Below the pieces are notes generated by a model that made no database searches, was not told the origin of the DNA, and saw only the letters and a program-made list of their open reading frames with translations. From assembly GCA_902547755.1 (NCBI GenBank), contig CACCPA010000014.1, positions 1-37,423 on the forward strand: a stretch of DNA of 37,423 nt, in the 5' to 3' direction. Positions 27,803 to 35,187 of this stretch are shown in pieces. How positions within the stretch are numbered: the stretch's first letter is position 1; the number at the start of each line of letters is the position of its first letter. The stretch is from Halieaceae bacterium. Lineage in GTDB: Bacteria > Pseudomonadota > Gammaproteobacteria > Pseudomonadales > Halieaceae. A program made the position numbers and the translations under genes.

Positions 27803-28474
27803 CTACTTTTCTATTTCGAATTCGCTACTTGGTAACTGCGCTTCAGTCAAAACTTCAATGTAGTTGCCCTGTTCTGAGACTCTGTATCCGCCGCTGTAAA
27901 GGCCTGTACCACTCGTTAAGACCTGCTCACCATTAATTTCTGCAGTTGTTGCTACAGGCGTTTCATCGATCCATGGACCCTCGCGTTTACCTTCTACCAT
28001 CAGTCCCTGTGTCACAAGTTCATATGGGTGAGTCTTGCGATATGCTCGATATTGGCCGTTAAGTATTCCACCCTCGTAATTTTGGGACAGGTATAAGATC
28101 CCATCATCGAAATATTCTTCGAGTCCCTCCTTGATACCATTCTTGAAATTTGTCTTTCGGGTCAACTGGCCATTCTCCAGAAAGGCTTTTTCTTCTCCGT
28201 GCTTCCTGCCATTTTTGAATTCTGTCTCGTAAATCCAAACTTCAATTTCCTGGCGAAGCACTCCATTGAGAGGTTCGTCAGTGGCTTGATCAAAAACCAC
28301 ATCACCCCTTGTTAGAGTAGGACCATTGTAAATGGCGGTTGTGCTGTCGCATGAGGACAGAAGCCCGGTGATTACAAACAAAGACGCGAAAAAATATTTG
28401 AGCCTGCGGGATCTTTTTGATTCCGCCCAAAAACTCTGCCCCCAGAAATTGATTTCTGATGGTTTCTCAGTCAT
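27803..28474 (-). CDS. MORN-repeat (YwqK-like) lipoprotein
   Basis: The 223-aa protein has an unusually long N-region (about 26 residues, basic KRSRRLK), a hydrophobic core and the lipobox LLSSC at C42, so it is a predicted lipoprotein. About residues 60-170 hold MORN-variant strands of the toxin_YwqK antitoxin-like kind: FKNGRKHGEEKAF, FKNGIKEGLEEYF, YEGGILNGQYRAY and VEGKREGPWID. ATG 28474 overlaps the stop of the upstream gene (ATGACTGA), so the pair is translationally coupled. The YwqK family name derives from a proposed antitoxin; no toxin partner of that kind is obvious, so the role stays open. Confidence 0.72.
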   Translation of the reverse strand: MTEKPSEINFWGQSFWAESKRSRRLKYFFASLFVITGLLSSCDSTTAIYNGPTLTRGDVVFDQATDEPLNGVLRQEIEVWIYETEFKNGRKHGEEKAFLENGQLTRKTNFKNGIKEGLEEYFDDGILYLSQNYEGGILNGQYRAYRKTHPYELVTQGLMVEGKREGPWIDETPVATTAEINGEQVLTSGTGLYSGGYRVSEQGNYIEVLTEAQLPSSEFEIEK

Positions 28475-28802
28475 CGACAATTTCATATCCGCCAAATTGA
28501 TCTACCAGAGTGAAATGCACAAACCATTTCGCACAGCTACTCATCAACGTATCAATGCCATCGTCACCATCATGGAAATCTAGTGCAGTTTCCCATGCCT
28601 CTTGATGCCGTATTTCTTCACTAAAACGACAACTCAGAGCAACTTGCCACTGGTCTTTGGGATTCTCGTAAACAGCGGCTGACCAGTCATCGATAAAGTC
28701 GATTAGTTGGTCTTCATCCATCAGTTGGTTGGCATCGGCTAGTTCTTTGATGGCTTCTGAGAATCGTGCGATGTTTTTGTCGGCTTCGTCGTAAAGGTCC
28801 AT
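28467..28802 (-). CDS. Acidic cytosolic protein coupled to the MORN lipoprotein
   Basis: A 111-aa protein rich in Asp and Glu, helical in look, with ALSCRFSEEIRHQEAWETALDF (in blocks) in the centre. No family recognised and no export signal. Its ATG is one base after the stop of the 26-aa micro-ORF at 28804-28884, and its stop overlaps the next start. The order is therefore K+ channel, micropeptide, this protein, lipoprotein as one probable transcript. Confidence 0.6.
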   Translation of the reverse strand: MDLYDEADKNIARFSEAIKELADANQLMDEDQLIDFIDDWSAAVYENPKDQWQVALSCRFSEEIRHQEAWETALDFHDGDDGIDTLMSSCAKWFVHFTLVDQFGGYEIVDD

Positions 28803-28803
28803 G

Positions 28804-28884
28804 TCAGTTCATCTCACACAACTTGGTTAATCTGCGCTCCAGCTGCTGCTCCTGAGCTTCAGTTTTGATTCTTTTGCTCGGCAT
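28804..28884 (-). CDS. 26-aa micropeptide, LERRLTxLC type
   Basis: The short frame starts at ATG 28884 inside the end of the K+ channel gene (another frame) and ends with TGA one base before the next ATG. The peptide runs MPSKRIKTEAQEQQ then LERRLTKLCEMN. It is basic at the N-terminus, amphipathic, and ends Cys plus three residues. A related peptide lies at 31091-31150. Comparing the two, several codons differ only synonymously (both Arg, both Leu, Thr) and the rest conservatively, which points to selection on the peptide. Function unknown. Confidence 0.5.
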   Translation of the reverse strand: MPSKRIKTEAQEQQLERRLTKLCEMN

Positions 28885-29590
28885 TGATTTTTCGCGCTTC
28901 CGACAGTGCTGATGAAACTATACCTGCTGGAACTGCGACCAGTCCTAGCCCAACAAATAAGATGATGGTAGTGAAGAACCTGCCTCCTGCAGTTATGGGG
29001 TACATGTCGCCGTAACCGACAGTTGTGAGCGTTACGATCGCCCACCATAAGCTGTCTGGTATTGAGGAGAATAAGTCCGGCTGCGCCTCATTTTCAAAAT
29101 GATAAATACCAACTCCAGCCAGATAAATAACGACCATAGAGGCAGCTACGAAGAGTGCTAATTCTGCCTTGGCAAGATCAAAGGCAACATCAATTCGTCT
29201 AATAGCTTCGTTAAAGCGAACCAGTTTTAGGACTCTTAGTATCCGTAGCAATCGAACTGCTCTGAGTGATCGCAGATCTAGTCCAGTAGAGATATAAAAC
29301 GGTGCTATTGCTGCAAGATCGATTAGGCCGTAGAAGCTGAAGATATATTTGGTTGGTTTTTCTGCGACCCAAATCCTTAGGACATATTCGACGGTGAATA
29401 TAGCGATACACGTAAGCTCGATAATCTTTAAAGTGAATATTTGATCGTTATTGAGATTGGGAAGTGTCTCAAGCGCATAGGATGTTAGAGATAAAATGAT
29501 CAGCGATTGAATGACGGTATCAAACGCTCTTCCGCTTTTTGTCTCAGTTGTCTCAACGGTTGCGCGGAATAAGGCTCGGAGATTGGACAT
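28859..29590 (-). CDS. Voltage-gated potassium channel-like ion transporter
   Basis: The 243-aa inner-membrane protein has the Kv/KvAP plan: S1 (about 25-42), S2 (50-72), S3 (83-100), S4 with spaced arginines R107-R125 (LRAVRLLRILRVLKLVR), S5 (about 140-163), a pore helix with the selectivity filter TTVGYGD (189-195), and S6 (205-230). The filter predicts K+ selectivity. There is no cytosolic RCK domain. The gene is divergent from the PD-(D/E)XK-like gene and heads the minus-strand transcript towards the lipoprotein. Confidence 0.9.
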   Translation of the reverse strand: MSNLRALFRATVETTETKSGRAFDTVIQSLIILSLTSYALETLPNLNNDQIFTLKIIELTCIAIFTVEYVLRIWVAEKPTKYIFSFYGLIDLAAIAPFYISTGLDLRSLRAVRLLRILRVLKLVRFNEAIRRIDVAFDLAKAELALFVAASMVVIYLAGVGIYHFENEAQPDLFSSIPDSLWWAIVTLTTVGYGDMYPITAGGRFFTTIILFVGLGLVAVPAGIVSSALSEARKINAEQKNQN

Positions 29591-29641
29591 GCGAGTCTGA
29601 CTACGTTAAAAAATTTAGAATCATCCCTACGAGACTATAGA
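29591..29641. other. Divergent spacer of K+ channel and nuclease-like genes
   Basis: A 51-bp AT-rich spacer that should contain two divergent promoters. TTAAAAAATTT and GACTATAG are suggestive but no complete -35/-10 pair was confirmed. Confidence 0.25.
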
Positions 29642-31048
29642 GTGGATATAAAAAAGCTAGAAAAGAATATGGTTAATGGGTCAGCGGCAAGATTGTTTCC
29701 GGTGTTGGCTGACTCGAAAAAAGAAGAAAAAGCGACCAGCATTCTGCTATCTATCTTCACAGTTGTTCCCGACTACGCTAAAGCGGTGCTTGAAGAGGTT
29801 GGTGCGCCTGTAGGAAAGCGAGCGAAAATTGAATGCTTCACGGAGGTCTCTTTTAAGGGGTCTAACGAGAAAAGTCGTCCTGACGGACTCATAATTGTTA
29901 CAAACGGAAGCAAGAAATGGGCTGCGTTAGTTGAGTCCAAAGTGGGTCGTTCAGACTTAACGCAGGAGCAGGTAGAAACGTATTTAGATATAGCAAAGGA
30001 GCAAGGGTTTGATGCGGTTATAACGATCAGCAACCAATTCGCTCAGTTATCAACTCATCATCCACTGCCCATCTCGAAAGTGAAGACTCGAAGCGTAAGC
30101 CTTTTCCACTTTTCGTGGCTTTCACTAACCAGTAAGGCTCTCCTCCTAACCAGCAGTAAAGCTGTGAGTGATGTTGAGCAATCCTTCATGCTTAAAGAGA
30201 TGATTCGGTATCTGCAAGATGACTCATCTGGTGTTGTAAGCCAGTTTAAGTTGGGAAAGGATTGGAAGGAGGTATGTACAGCAGTTCATCAGAAGGTTCG
30301 ATTAACGAAATCATCGAGTGAAGTCGTGGGTGCGGTTTCAAATTGGTTTCAAACGCTGCGTTATTTAAGCATCCAGTTAAGTCTTGCGGTTGGCAAACCT
30401 TGCTCTGTTAGGTTGAGTAAGAAGCATAAGGATGACGGCCAGCAGCGTCTAAGCGAATCTATTTCAAGCTTAATAGACAACCCAATTCTTACAGGGGAGT
30501 TTGAGGTTCCAAATGCCGCCAATAATTTGGTCCTCGAATTAGATTTCTTGAGAAAGTCACTGCAATGCAGTGTTGAAATAAAGTGTCCGAAAGACGTAAA
30601 GCAAGCAAGGGCCGCTATTAATTTTGTGGTTAATCAGCTAAAAAGCTACGACGGCGATGATCTTGAGGTAACTGTTAACTATCCCGGGCGAATTCAAGAT
30701 TTAAGCGCTAACATCCGAACAGCGCTTGACGAAGATGGGAGAAAGCTTCTTCTACACGACCACACTAAGGAGCTTCCCGTATCAGTGATTATTTGGCGCG
30801 ATCATGACCTTGGTACTCAAGCCCTTAAAAGCCCCTCTTTGCCTCAAACCATTGATCAGGTTTTACAAAGCTTCTACGACGATGTTGTCGAGGAGCTGAG
30901 AGCTTGGCAGCCAAAAGCCCCAAGGATTCGTCGCTCTAAAAAGTTGGACGATGAGGATAGACCTCAAATAACCTCGGGTAGTAATGTTGAGGCAGATACT
31001 GCCACAAGCATCTCAGGCCTCACGTTCTTGAAAGCCCTCAAGCGTTAA
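29642..31048 (+). CDS. PD-(D/E)XK nuclease-like protein
   Basis: A 468-aa protein from a GTG start. In the N-terminal third, P80-D81 (SRPDGLII) and E98-S-K100 (LVESKVG) are spaced as in PD-(D/E)XK nucleases. The helix and strand after them (LTQEQVETYLDIAKEQGFDAVITISN) also resemble that core; E68 could be an extra ligand. The rest (about 200-440) is of unknown fold, and the C-terminus is basic then acidic (PRIRRSKKLDDEDRP). Such standalone nuclease-like proteins are frequent in defence-rich regions, but no partner methylase or helicase is here. Codon use looks AT-richer than in the core block. Confidence 0.65.
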   Translation: MDIKKLEKNMVNGSAARLFPVLADSKKEEKATSILLSIFTVVPDYAKAVLEEVGAPVGKRAKIECFTEVSFKGSNEKSRPDGLIIVTNGSKKWAALVESKVGRSDLTQEQVETYLDIAKEQGFDAVITISNQFAQLSTHHPLPISKVKTRSVSLFHFSWLSLTSKALLLTSSKAVSDVEQSFMLKEMIRYLQDDSSGVVSQFKLGKDWKEVCTAVHQKVRLTKSSSEVVGAVSNWFQTLRYLSIQLSLAVGKPCSVRLSKKHKDDGQQRLSESISSLIDNPILTGEFEVPNAANNLVLELDFLRKSLQCSVEIKCPKDVKQARAAINFVVNQLKSYDGDDLEVTVNYPGRIQDLSANIRTALDEDGRKLLLHDHTKELPVSVIIWRDHDLGTQALKSPSLPQTIDQVLQSFYDDVVEELRAWQPKAPRIRRSKKLDDEDRPQITSGSNVEADTATSISGLTFLKALKR

Positions 31049-31090
31049 CCCTTGCAGATTGATCGATAGCGCTAAGAGCATTTTATTTCT

Positions 31091-31150
31091 TCAATCCACC
31101 TGACATAAATTAGTAAGCCTCCTCTCCAGCTGCTGCTGACCTGCTGTCAT
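31091..31150 (-). CDS. 19-aa micropeptide, LERRLTxLC type (second copy)
   Basis: ATG 31150 to TGA 31091-31093 encodes MTAGQQQLERRLTNLCQVD. It shares the QQLERRLT-x-LC core with the 26-aa peptide at 28804-28884 and likewise ends Cys plus three residues ([EQ][MV][ND]). It is in frame with the DUF805-like gene, whose stop is 21 bases upstream, so it might also be a readthrough tail. No clear ribosome-binding site is seen. Confidence 0.42.
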   Translation of the reverse strand: MTAGQQQLERRLTNLCQVD

Positions 31151-31171
31151 GCGTTCACGATAGGCAGGGAC

Positions 31172-31606
31172 TCAGTTAGATTGTCTCGCCATGTCGATGG
31201 CCGCTCTCGCAATCGCAACTAGTATAATGAAGGAGATGTAAACGGCTGCGGCGAGCGCAACCCAAAATTTTTGGCGAGAGGTGAAATCACTTTCACCTTC
31301 TGCTTTTAAAAGTCCGAGTCGCACCAGCACCACGAAATTTATGAGTGGCGTCATAAGTCCAATCAACCACAAGACACCACTCCAGAACCCTCGCCCAATG
31401 TTTCTGAGTCGTCCTATCAGGATGAAGAGGTTGTATAAGGGAAGTGCTACAGCCATATTTAAAAATATTAGTGTCAACGACTCTGGAGCATTGGTAAAGA
31501 ACGGTAAGAAACCAAAGAAAATAATGGTTAAAAATAGGCACATTGACGCCATTACGTGCTTCCAATAGTCCACTCTGGAAATATTTGGTCTTAACCAATC
31601 GCGCAT
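31172..31606 (-). CDS. DUF805-like membrane protein
   Basis: The 144-aa protein has about four membrane helices. ISRVDYW near the start and RLRNIGRGFWSGVLWLIGL match the conserved SRxxYW and RLxDIGRSGW elements of DUF805. The family has no assigned function. It is the last sizeable gene of the leftward operon, 19 bp after the preceding membrane gene. Confidence 0.7.
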   Translation of the reverse strand: MRDWLRPNISRVDYWKHVMASMCLFLTIIFFGFLPFFTNAPESLTLIFLNMAVALPLYNLFILIGRLRNIGRGFWSGVLWLIGLMTPLINFVVLVRLGLLKAEGESDFTSRQKFWVALAAAVYISFIILVAIARAAIDMARQSN

Positions 31607-31625
31607 GCTTGCCCACCCTATCTAT

Positions 31626-31982
31626 TTAAATCAGTGCTAAAACAAACCATACGAGACTAACTACTCCTGACAAGAAGCCCATGCAACCGATTCCTGCGGC
31701 ATCGCCAGCTTCTAAACCCGGATAGCCGTTTCCTGCCTTTCCAGAAATTGATTCCTTCCAAACCCAGATTATTGAGGTCGGGAAGAAAAGCAGAGGTAAC
31801 AGCCACCAAACCTGGAACCAAAGAGCGAGCAAGAAGAAAAGGATAAGGATCTTTTCTGAGATCCAGAGTTGTCTCCAAGTGTCTGCATCTGCTCCCTCAG
31901 GATCGAAGTAGTTGTCCTCATAGAAAACAGCTGGCTCAACTTTTCTGATCAACCGTCGGTAAACTCCTTTGTCCTCACTCAT
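31626..31982 (-). CDS. Small membrane protein of the DUF763 operon
   Basis: A 118-aa protein. A polar, charged N-terminus (about 45 residues) is followed by two hydrophobic stretches (about 46-75, with several Trp, and 98-118 at the very C-terminus) around a Gly-rich loop. Unrecognised. ATG 31982 overlaps the upstream stop (ATGAGTGA), supporting that start over a Met three codons earlier. Confidence 0.68.
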   Translation of the reverse strand: MSEDKGVYRRLIRKVEPAVFYEDNYFDPEGADADTWRQLWISEKILILFFLLALWFQVWWLLPLLFFPTSIIWVWKESISGKAGNGYPGLEAGDAAGIGCMGFLSGVVSLVWFVLALI

Positions 31983-32217
31983 CTGAGTCACCTCTCAGGC
32001 GTTGCTCTCGATCATACTCATCACACATCTCCTCGAAAATCCTATTTGATCGAGCTTTTTTCCTGTCCTCCGCCGTCACTATGAACACCATCCCTATTAA
32101 TAGCATAGCCACAACAATGCCTACTGGTAGTAAGAAATGGATACTCCACAGAAAACTCCACCCCTGAACCACTAGGTATAGGCATAGAAGGGAAGTCATA
32201 TAGCTCAATACTTTCAT
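31975..32217 (-). CDS. Small two-helix membrane protein of the DUF763 operon
   Basis: An 80-aa protein with two hydrophobic segments (about 5-24 and 29-48) and a highly charged cytosolic-type tail (TAEDRKKARSNRIF, EYDREQRLRGDSDE). Its ATG overlaps the radical SAM stop as ATGA, and its stop overlaps the next start. Unrecognised. Confidence 0.7.
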   Translation of the reverse strand: MKVLSYMTSLLCLYLVVQGWSFLWSIHFLLPVGIVVAMLLIGMVFIVTAEDRKKARSNRIFEEMCDEYDREQRLRGDSDE

Positions 32218-32990
32218 ACCGCCTTTCTCCAGCTCCCGAGCCGTTTGGCTCGTGTTGGTTTCAGTCCGTGTTTCTCGAGCCTCTCCTGCACCTTGGGAAA
32301 GAGAGTGATGCTCTCGACCTCGAGCGACTTCAAGATGCCATGATGCACCTTGGAGAGATTCTTCTTCACGTCTTCGATGCCTTCATCCGACGAAAACGAC
32401 GCCATGATGCAGGCATTGCAGCTCACACCCGCATCTATAAGATTTCTCATGGCCTCATAAGGTAGCCAGTAGCTATCAGGTCGTGCACCCGTCAGATCGA
32501 AATACTCGTCAGGTGTGGCTCCCTTTATCGAAACTCTGACATGCAGGCGCTTGTATTTTGCTAGCTGCTGACAGTACGCAGGATCAGCACCCAGAGTCAT
32601 ACCATTGGTCTCTAGGATGTAGATGAATTCACTCTGCTCAACAAGGTCCAGCAGCTCAAATAGGTGTTCTCTACCGATAGTCCCTTCTGAGGCTGATGCT
32701 GAGATCAGCTTGTGACCGTACTTTCGAGCATTCTTCGCAAGACCATCGAACACCTGTTGAGGACTGTAAAGTTTCCCAGTCTTCTTGGGTTTCCATACTG
32801 GCTTGTCAGAAAAACAGAATTTGCAGCGCAGGTTGCACCCGACCTCTGTGGCACTCGTAGTGCCCCCATAGAACCGCAGCGACCTACCTAGTTGGACGTA
32901 CTTCCGGCGGTTACCGTCCACGACCACTTTTTCAGTGGCCGCAGACAGTTCGAGCGGACAGTACCCTTTATCGCTCGCTACCTTTTCCAT
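32214..32990 (-). CDS. Radical SAM protein, partner of DUF763 gene
   Basis: A 258-aa radical SAM core. GCNLRCKFC supplies the [4Fe-4S] motif C52-x3-C56-x2-C59, followed by FSDKPVW. Later blocks include ISASASEGTIGREH (SAM-binding type), FIYILETNGMTLG, LHVRVSIKGATPDEYF and GVSCNACIM. There is no SPASM or other C-terminal Fe-S domain. From memory these blocks resemble uncharacterised archaeal MoaA/PflA-like proteins more than bacterial peptide-modifying enzymes. The ATG lies inside the end of the DUF763 gene (23-nt overlap), so the two are tightly coupled. The substrate is unknown; small neighbouring peptides are candidates. Confidence 0.85.
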   Translation of the reverse strand: MEKVASDKGYCPLELSAATEKVVVDGNRRKYVQLGRSLRFYGGTTSATEVGCNLRCKFCFSDKPVWKPKKTGKLYSPQQVFDGLAKNARKYGHKLISASASEGTIGREHLFELLDLVEQSEFIYILETNGMTLGADPAYCQQLAKYKRLHVRVSIKGATPDEYFDLTGARPDSYWLPYEAMRNLIDAGVSCNACIMASFSSDEGIEDVKKNLSKVHHGILKSLEVESITLFPKVQERLEKHGLKPTRAKRLGSWRKAV

Positions 32991-34206
32991 AGAGGACTCC
33001 GTTCTGAGTATCCATCAGTTTTCGTGTGACACCTTTCACGACGCTGCCTAGGAATGTCTTCCCTCCATTCGTCTCAGCGTGATTCCACTCGTGGTCGATG
33101 AGGTCATTAAGGAAGTCGAGAGGAATGCCCTTCGATTCACCCTGTTTCGCGACCTTGTGTAGGCGTTTGAGTGCATCGGACTTGTCCTTATCACCGAGCT
33201 TCGCCTTGTCCACGCTGTCCTGCAGCATGCCGATCATCTCGTCCATAGATTCAGTATCGACTGGGTGTGGACGACCGTCCTTTCCACCGACTGCGAAGGC
33301 GAATCTGGCAGGGTCATCGAATCTGGTAGCGTCACCGTGGATGACCTCGCTGGCCATGGCTAGAGCCTTAAGTGTTCTGGGGCCGACGCCCTGCAGATCT
33401 ACCAGATCCTCGAACTTCTCAATGTCTCGGTTGTAGGCCAGATCTAGCACTGAGCCTAGACGAGCAAGGTTCACGTCCTCTTTTCTCACATCGTGACGAT
33501 TAGGTAGCTCAGCTTCTCTGATGGCTTCCTGTACATGCTTCGGCTTCTCTTTTGTGAGAGACACCATGTTCGATCTGAGCATGTCAGCCTGAGGGTCAGT
33601 TAGATTCAGTATCTGCTGCTTCTCTAGACCTGCGATTCCTGTATGTGGAGCGTCTCCGAACGAGCGAACTGTAGGGCTGTGCCAGTGGTAGCGACGTGCT
33701 CGGCGGTTGGACTTGTTCATACCTTGAGATATGGCTGTCCACTCACCTTCGTCAGACAGTAGGAAGTACTGCTGATAGAGATCGAAGCCGTCCTGTACCG
33801 CGTTGTTGTCGATACGGCGAGTGAGTCGAGCTGATTTCGCGAGGTCAGTACCTGGTAGTCCATGACGATCTGATACGCGATCGATCTGGCGGTTCGTGTA
33901 CTGCATCTGCTTCCCTTTTCCGCCGAGGATATACAGGCCGAGATCACTGGCCTTGCGATTGATGTGAGGCTTTAGTGACCCCATCACCACAGCGGTGACA
34001 CCTGATGAGTTCCAGTGCATGCCCATCAAAGCACCTAGCGCCTGGAACCAGTTCGGATCTGACATGCGAGTCAGCACCTCTGAGTTACCGTAGTTGTGAA
34101 CGATGGACTCGACGACGGCATCACCGACTCTGCCCATACGCTCTGTTAGAAATTTGGGAACTGCACCGAAGTGGAGCGGCATCCCGATTGCACCTGAACT
34201 GATCAT
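32968..34206 (-). CDS. DUF763 family protein with helix-hairpin-helix element
   Basis: DUF763 (COG1415) is an uncharacterised family known mainly from archaea and thermophilic bacteria. The 412-aa protein shows its hallmarks: GMPLHFGAVPKFLTERM (8-24), SDPNWFQALGALMGMHWNSSGVT (49-71), LGGKGKQ, and a C-terminal half with RRYHWHSPT and FAFAVGGKDGRPHPVD. LVDLQGVGPRTLKALAMASE (268-287) looks like a helix-hairpin-helix, suggesting nucleic-acid binding. ATG 34206 is chosen because CAGGAGAACGCAAC precedes it; the frame is open to a GTG at 34278. It overlaps the radical SAM gene and follows ImmA by 140 bp. Confidence 0.85.
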   Translation of the reverse strand: MISSGAIGMPLHFGAVPKFLTERMGRVGDAVVESIVHNYGNSEVLTRMSDPNWFQALGALMGMHWNSSGVTAVVMGSLKPHINRKASDLGLYILGGKGKQMQYTNRQIDRVSDRHGLPGTDLAKSARLTRRIDNNAVQDGFDLYQQYFLLSDEGEWTAISQGMNKSNRRARRYHWHSPTVRSFGDAPHTGIAGLEKQQILNLTDPQADMLRSNMVSLTKEKPKHVQEAIREAELPNRHDVRKEDVNLARLGSVLDLAYNRDIEKFEDLVDLQGVGPRTLKALAMASEVIHGDATRFDDPARFAFAVGGKDGRPHPVDTESMDEMIGMLQDSVDKAKLGDKDKSDALKRLHKVAKQGESKGIPLDFLNDLIDHEWNHAETNGGKTFLGSVVKGVTRKLMDTQNGVLYGKGSER

Positions 34207-34346
34207 GTTGCGTTCTCCTGTGTCGTTGCTCTGTGTTTTCACTGGGTATGTCGAGCGGTCATCCCAGAATTTGGGCACGACGAACCCCCTGATGCTGAGT
34301 TCGCACCATAGAAAAGCGTCTGACGTGGGTTTAAGTCGCTAGACGG
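34207..34346 (-). promoter_or_regulatory. ImmA-DUF763 spacer, possible internal promoter
   Basis: This is the only large gap in the leftward operon. Reading leftward it has an AT-richer stretch (CTTTTCTATGGTG) that could be a weak -10, and ends with a strong GGAG ribosome-binding site for the DUF763 gene. No terminator hairpin seen, so readthrough from the XRE promoter is plausible. Confidence 0.3.
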
Positions 34347-35060
34347 TTACTTCATGCGACGCCTGTATCGCGTGAGCAGCCGCCAGAGAATCCCTCTGAA
34401 CGTGGGTCTCGCTCTCCGTGAGAAGTCGTGGGACGTGCCACGCTGGTAGGAAGCTTCCGATAGGTATCCCAGGTCGATGAGCCTGTTGACCATTGCAGTA
34501 TTCGAGACGTTTCCCATCGAGCCTGCTCGCGTCACAGCGGCTGCGTAGCCCCTAACAGCTCTGGGAGTCTTGAGTTTGCTAGGTCTCGGTACAGCGGACA
34601 CTGCGTCTGATACCGCCTGTTGAGGCATGAGAAGTGCAGCTGCGAATCTATCTGCCTGCTGCTCTATAAGCGGCTTGTCACTCGTGTCTCTGCACAGAAT
34701 ATTGCTGGCGTTCTCAGCCGATGCCTCTAGATACACCTCTCGATGCAGCACGTGATGCCCTATCTCGTGAGCGATGGTGAAGTTATACCGCCCCTCATTG
34801 CTCTCTACTGAGGCGTTCACTTGAATCACGTTGTTCGCGAAGATGATTCCGCCTAGATAATCAGGGTCAGCAAATAGCCCCTCATCCGAAATCTCTATCT
34901 CGTAGCCGAGAAAGTGCTCAGCGATAGCTTCCACAGGTATAGGAGTACCCACGGAGCTACCTGAGAACTCTGAGTAGTCAGACAGGAGCTGCGTCGCAGA
35001 CGCCTCTATATGCTCGTCAGACAGCTCAGGGAACTCTATGAAAAAGGTATTAGACGTCAT
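34347..35060 (-). CDS. ImmA/IrrE-family metallopeptidase
   Basis: A 237-aa predicted zinc peptidase. HEIGH at 98-102 is the HExxH motif and E133 in EQQADRFAAALLMP is the third ligand. The C-terminal basic tail (RRARPTFRG, RYRRRMK) is unlike many ImmA proteins. In ICEBs1 (ImmR/ImmA) and Deinococcus (DdrO/IrrE) such peptidases cleave the adjacent XRE repressor upon DNA damage, and an XRE gene lies just upstream here. ATG 35060 overlaps the 45-aa membrane gene; a TTG at 35087 is an alternative. Confidence 0.88.
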   Translation of the reverse strand: MTSNTFFIEFPELSDEHIEASATQLLSDYSEFSGSSVGTPIPVEAIAEHFLGYEIEISDEGLFADPDYLGGIIFANNVIQVNASVESNEGRYNFTIAHEIGHHVLHREVYLEASAENASNILCRDTSDKPLIEQQADRFAAALLMPQQAVSDAVSAVPRPSKLKTPRAVRGYAAAVTRAGSMGNVSNTAMVNRLIDLGYLSEASYQRGTSHDFSRRARPTFRGILWRLLTRYRRRMK

Positions 35061-35187
35061 ACTTAGATGCCGATACGACCATGCCAATGCATGCTATAGC
35101 TACGATGGGTATGAAAAGCGGCCAGATGATTGCGCCCATCAGAACAACTGGGATCAGACACAGCCCTTCCAAGATTTTAGCCTTCAC
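35050..35187 (-). CDS. 45-aa membrane microprotein between XRE and ImmA
   Basis: GTG 35187 overlaps the XRE stop (GTGA), and the frame ends 11 nt inside the ImmA gene. The peptide starts MKAKILEGLC and has a long hydrophobic core (about 8-38, LIPVVLMGAIIWPLFIPIVA then IACIGMVV) before SASKYDV. The overlaps at both ends make it very likely to be translated. It could anchor or sense at the membrane to control ImmA, but that is speculation. Confidence 0.65.
   Translation of the reverse strand: MKAKILEGLCLIPVVLMGAIIWPLFIPIVAIACIGMVVSASKYDV

Noticed and set aside
27736-27936. 66-codon plus-strand frame at the lipoprotein 3' end
   Set aside because: It is antisense to the MORN lipoprotein gene and has no coding character of its own.
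34207-34346. tRNA-like or attachment-site sequence (GGTTCG) near the DUF763 start
   Set aside because: The short match is not accompanied by any cloverleaf arms, and no direct repeat was found to pair with it.
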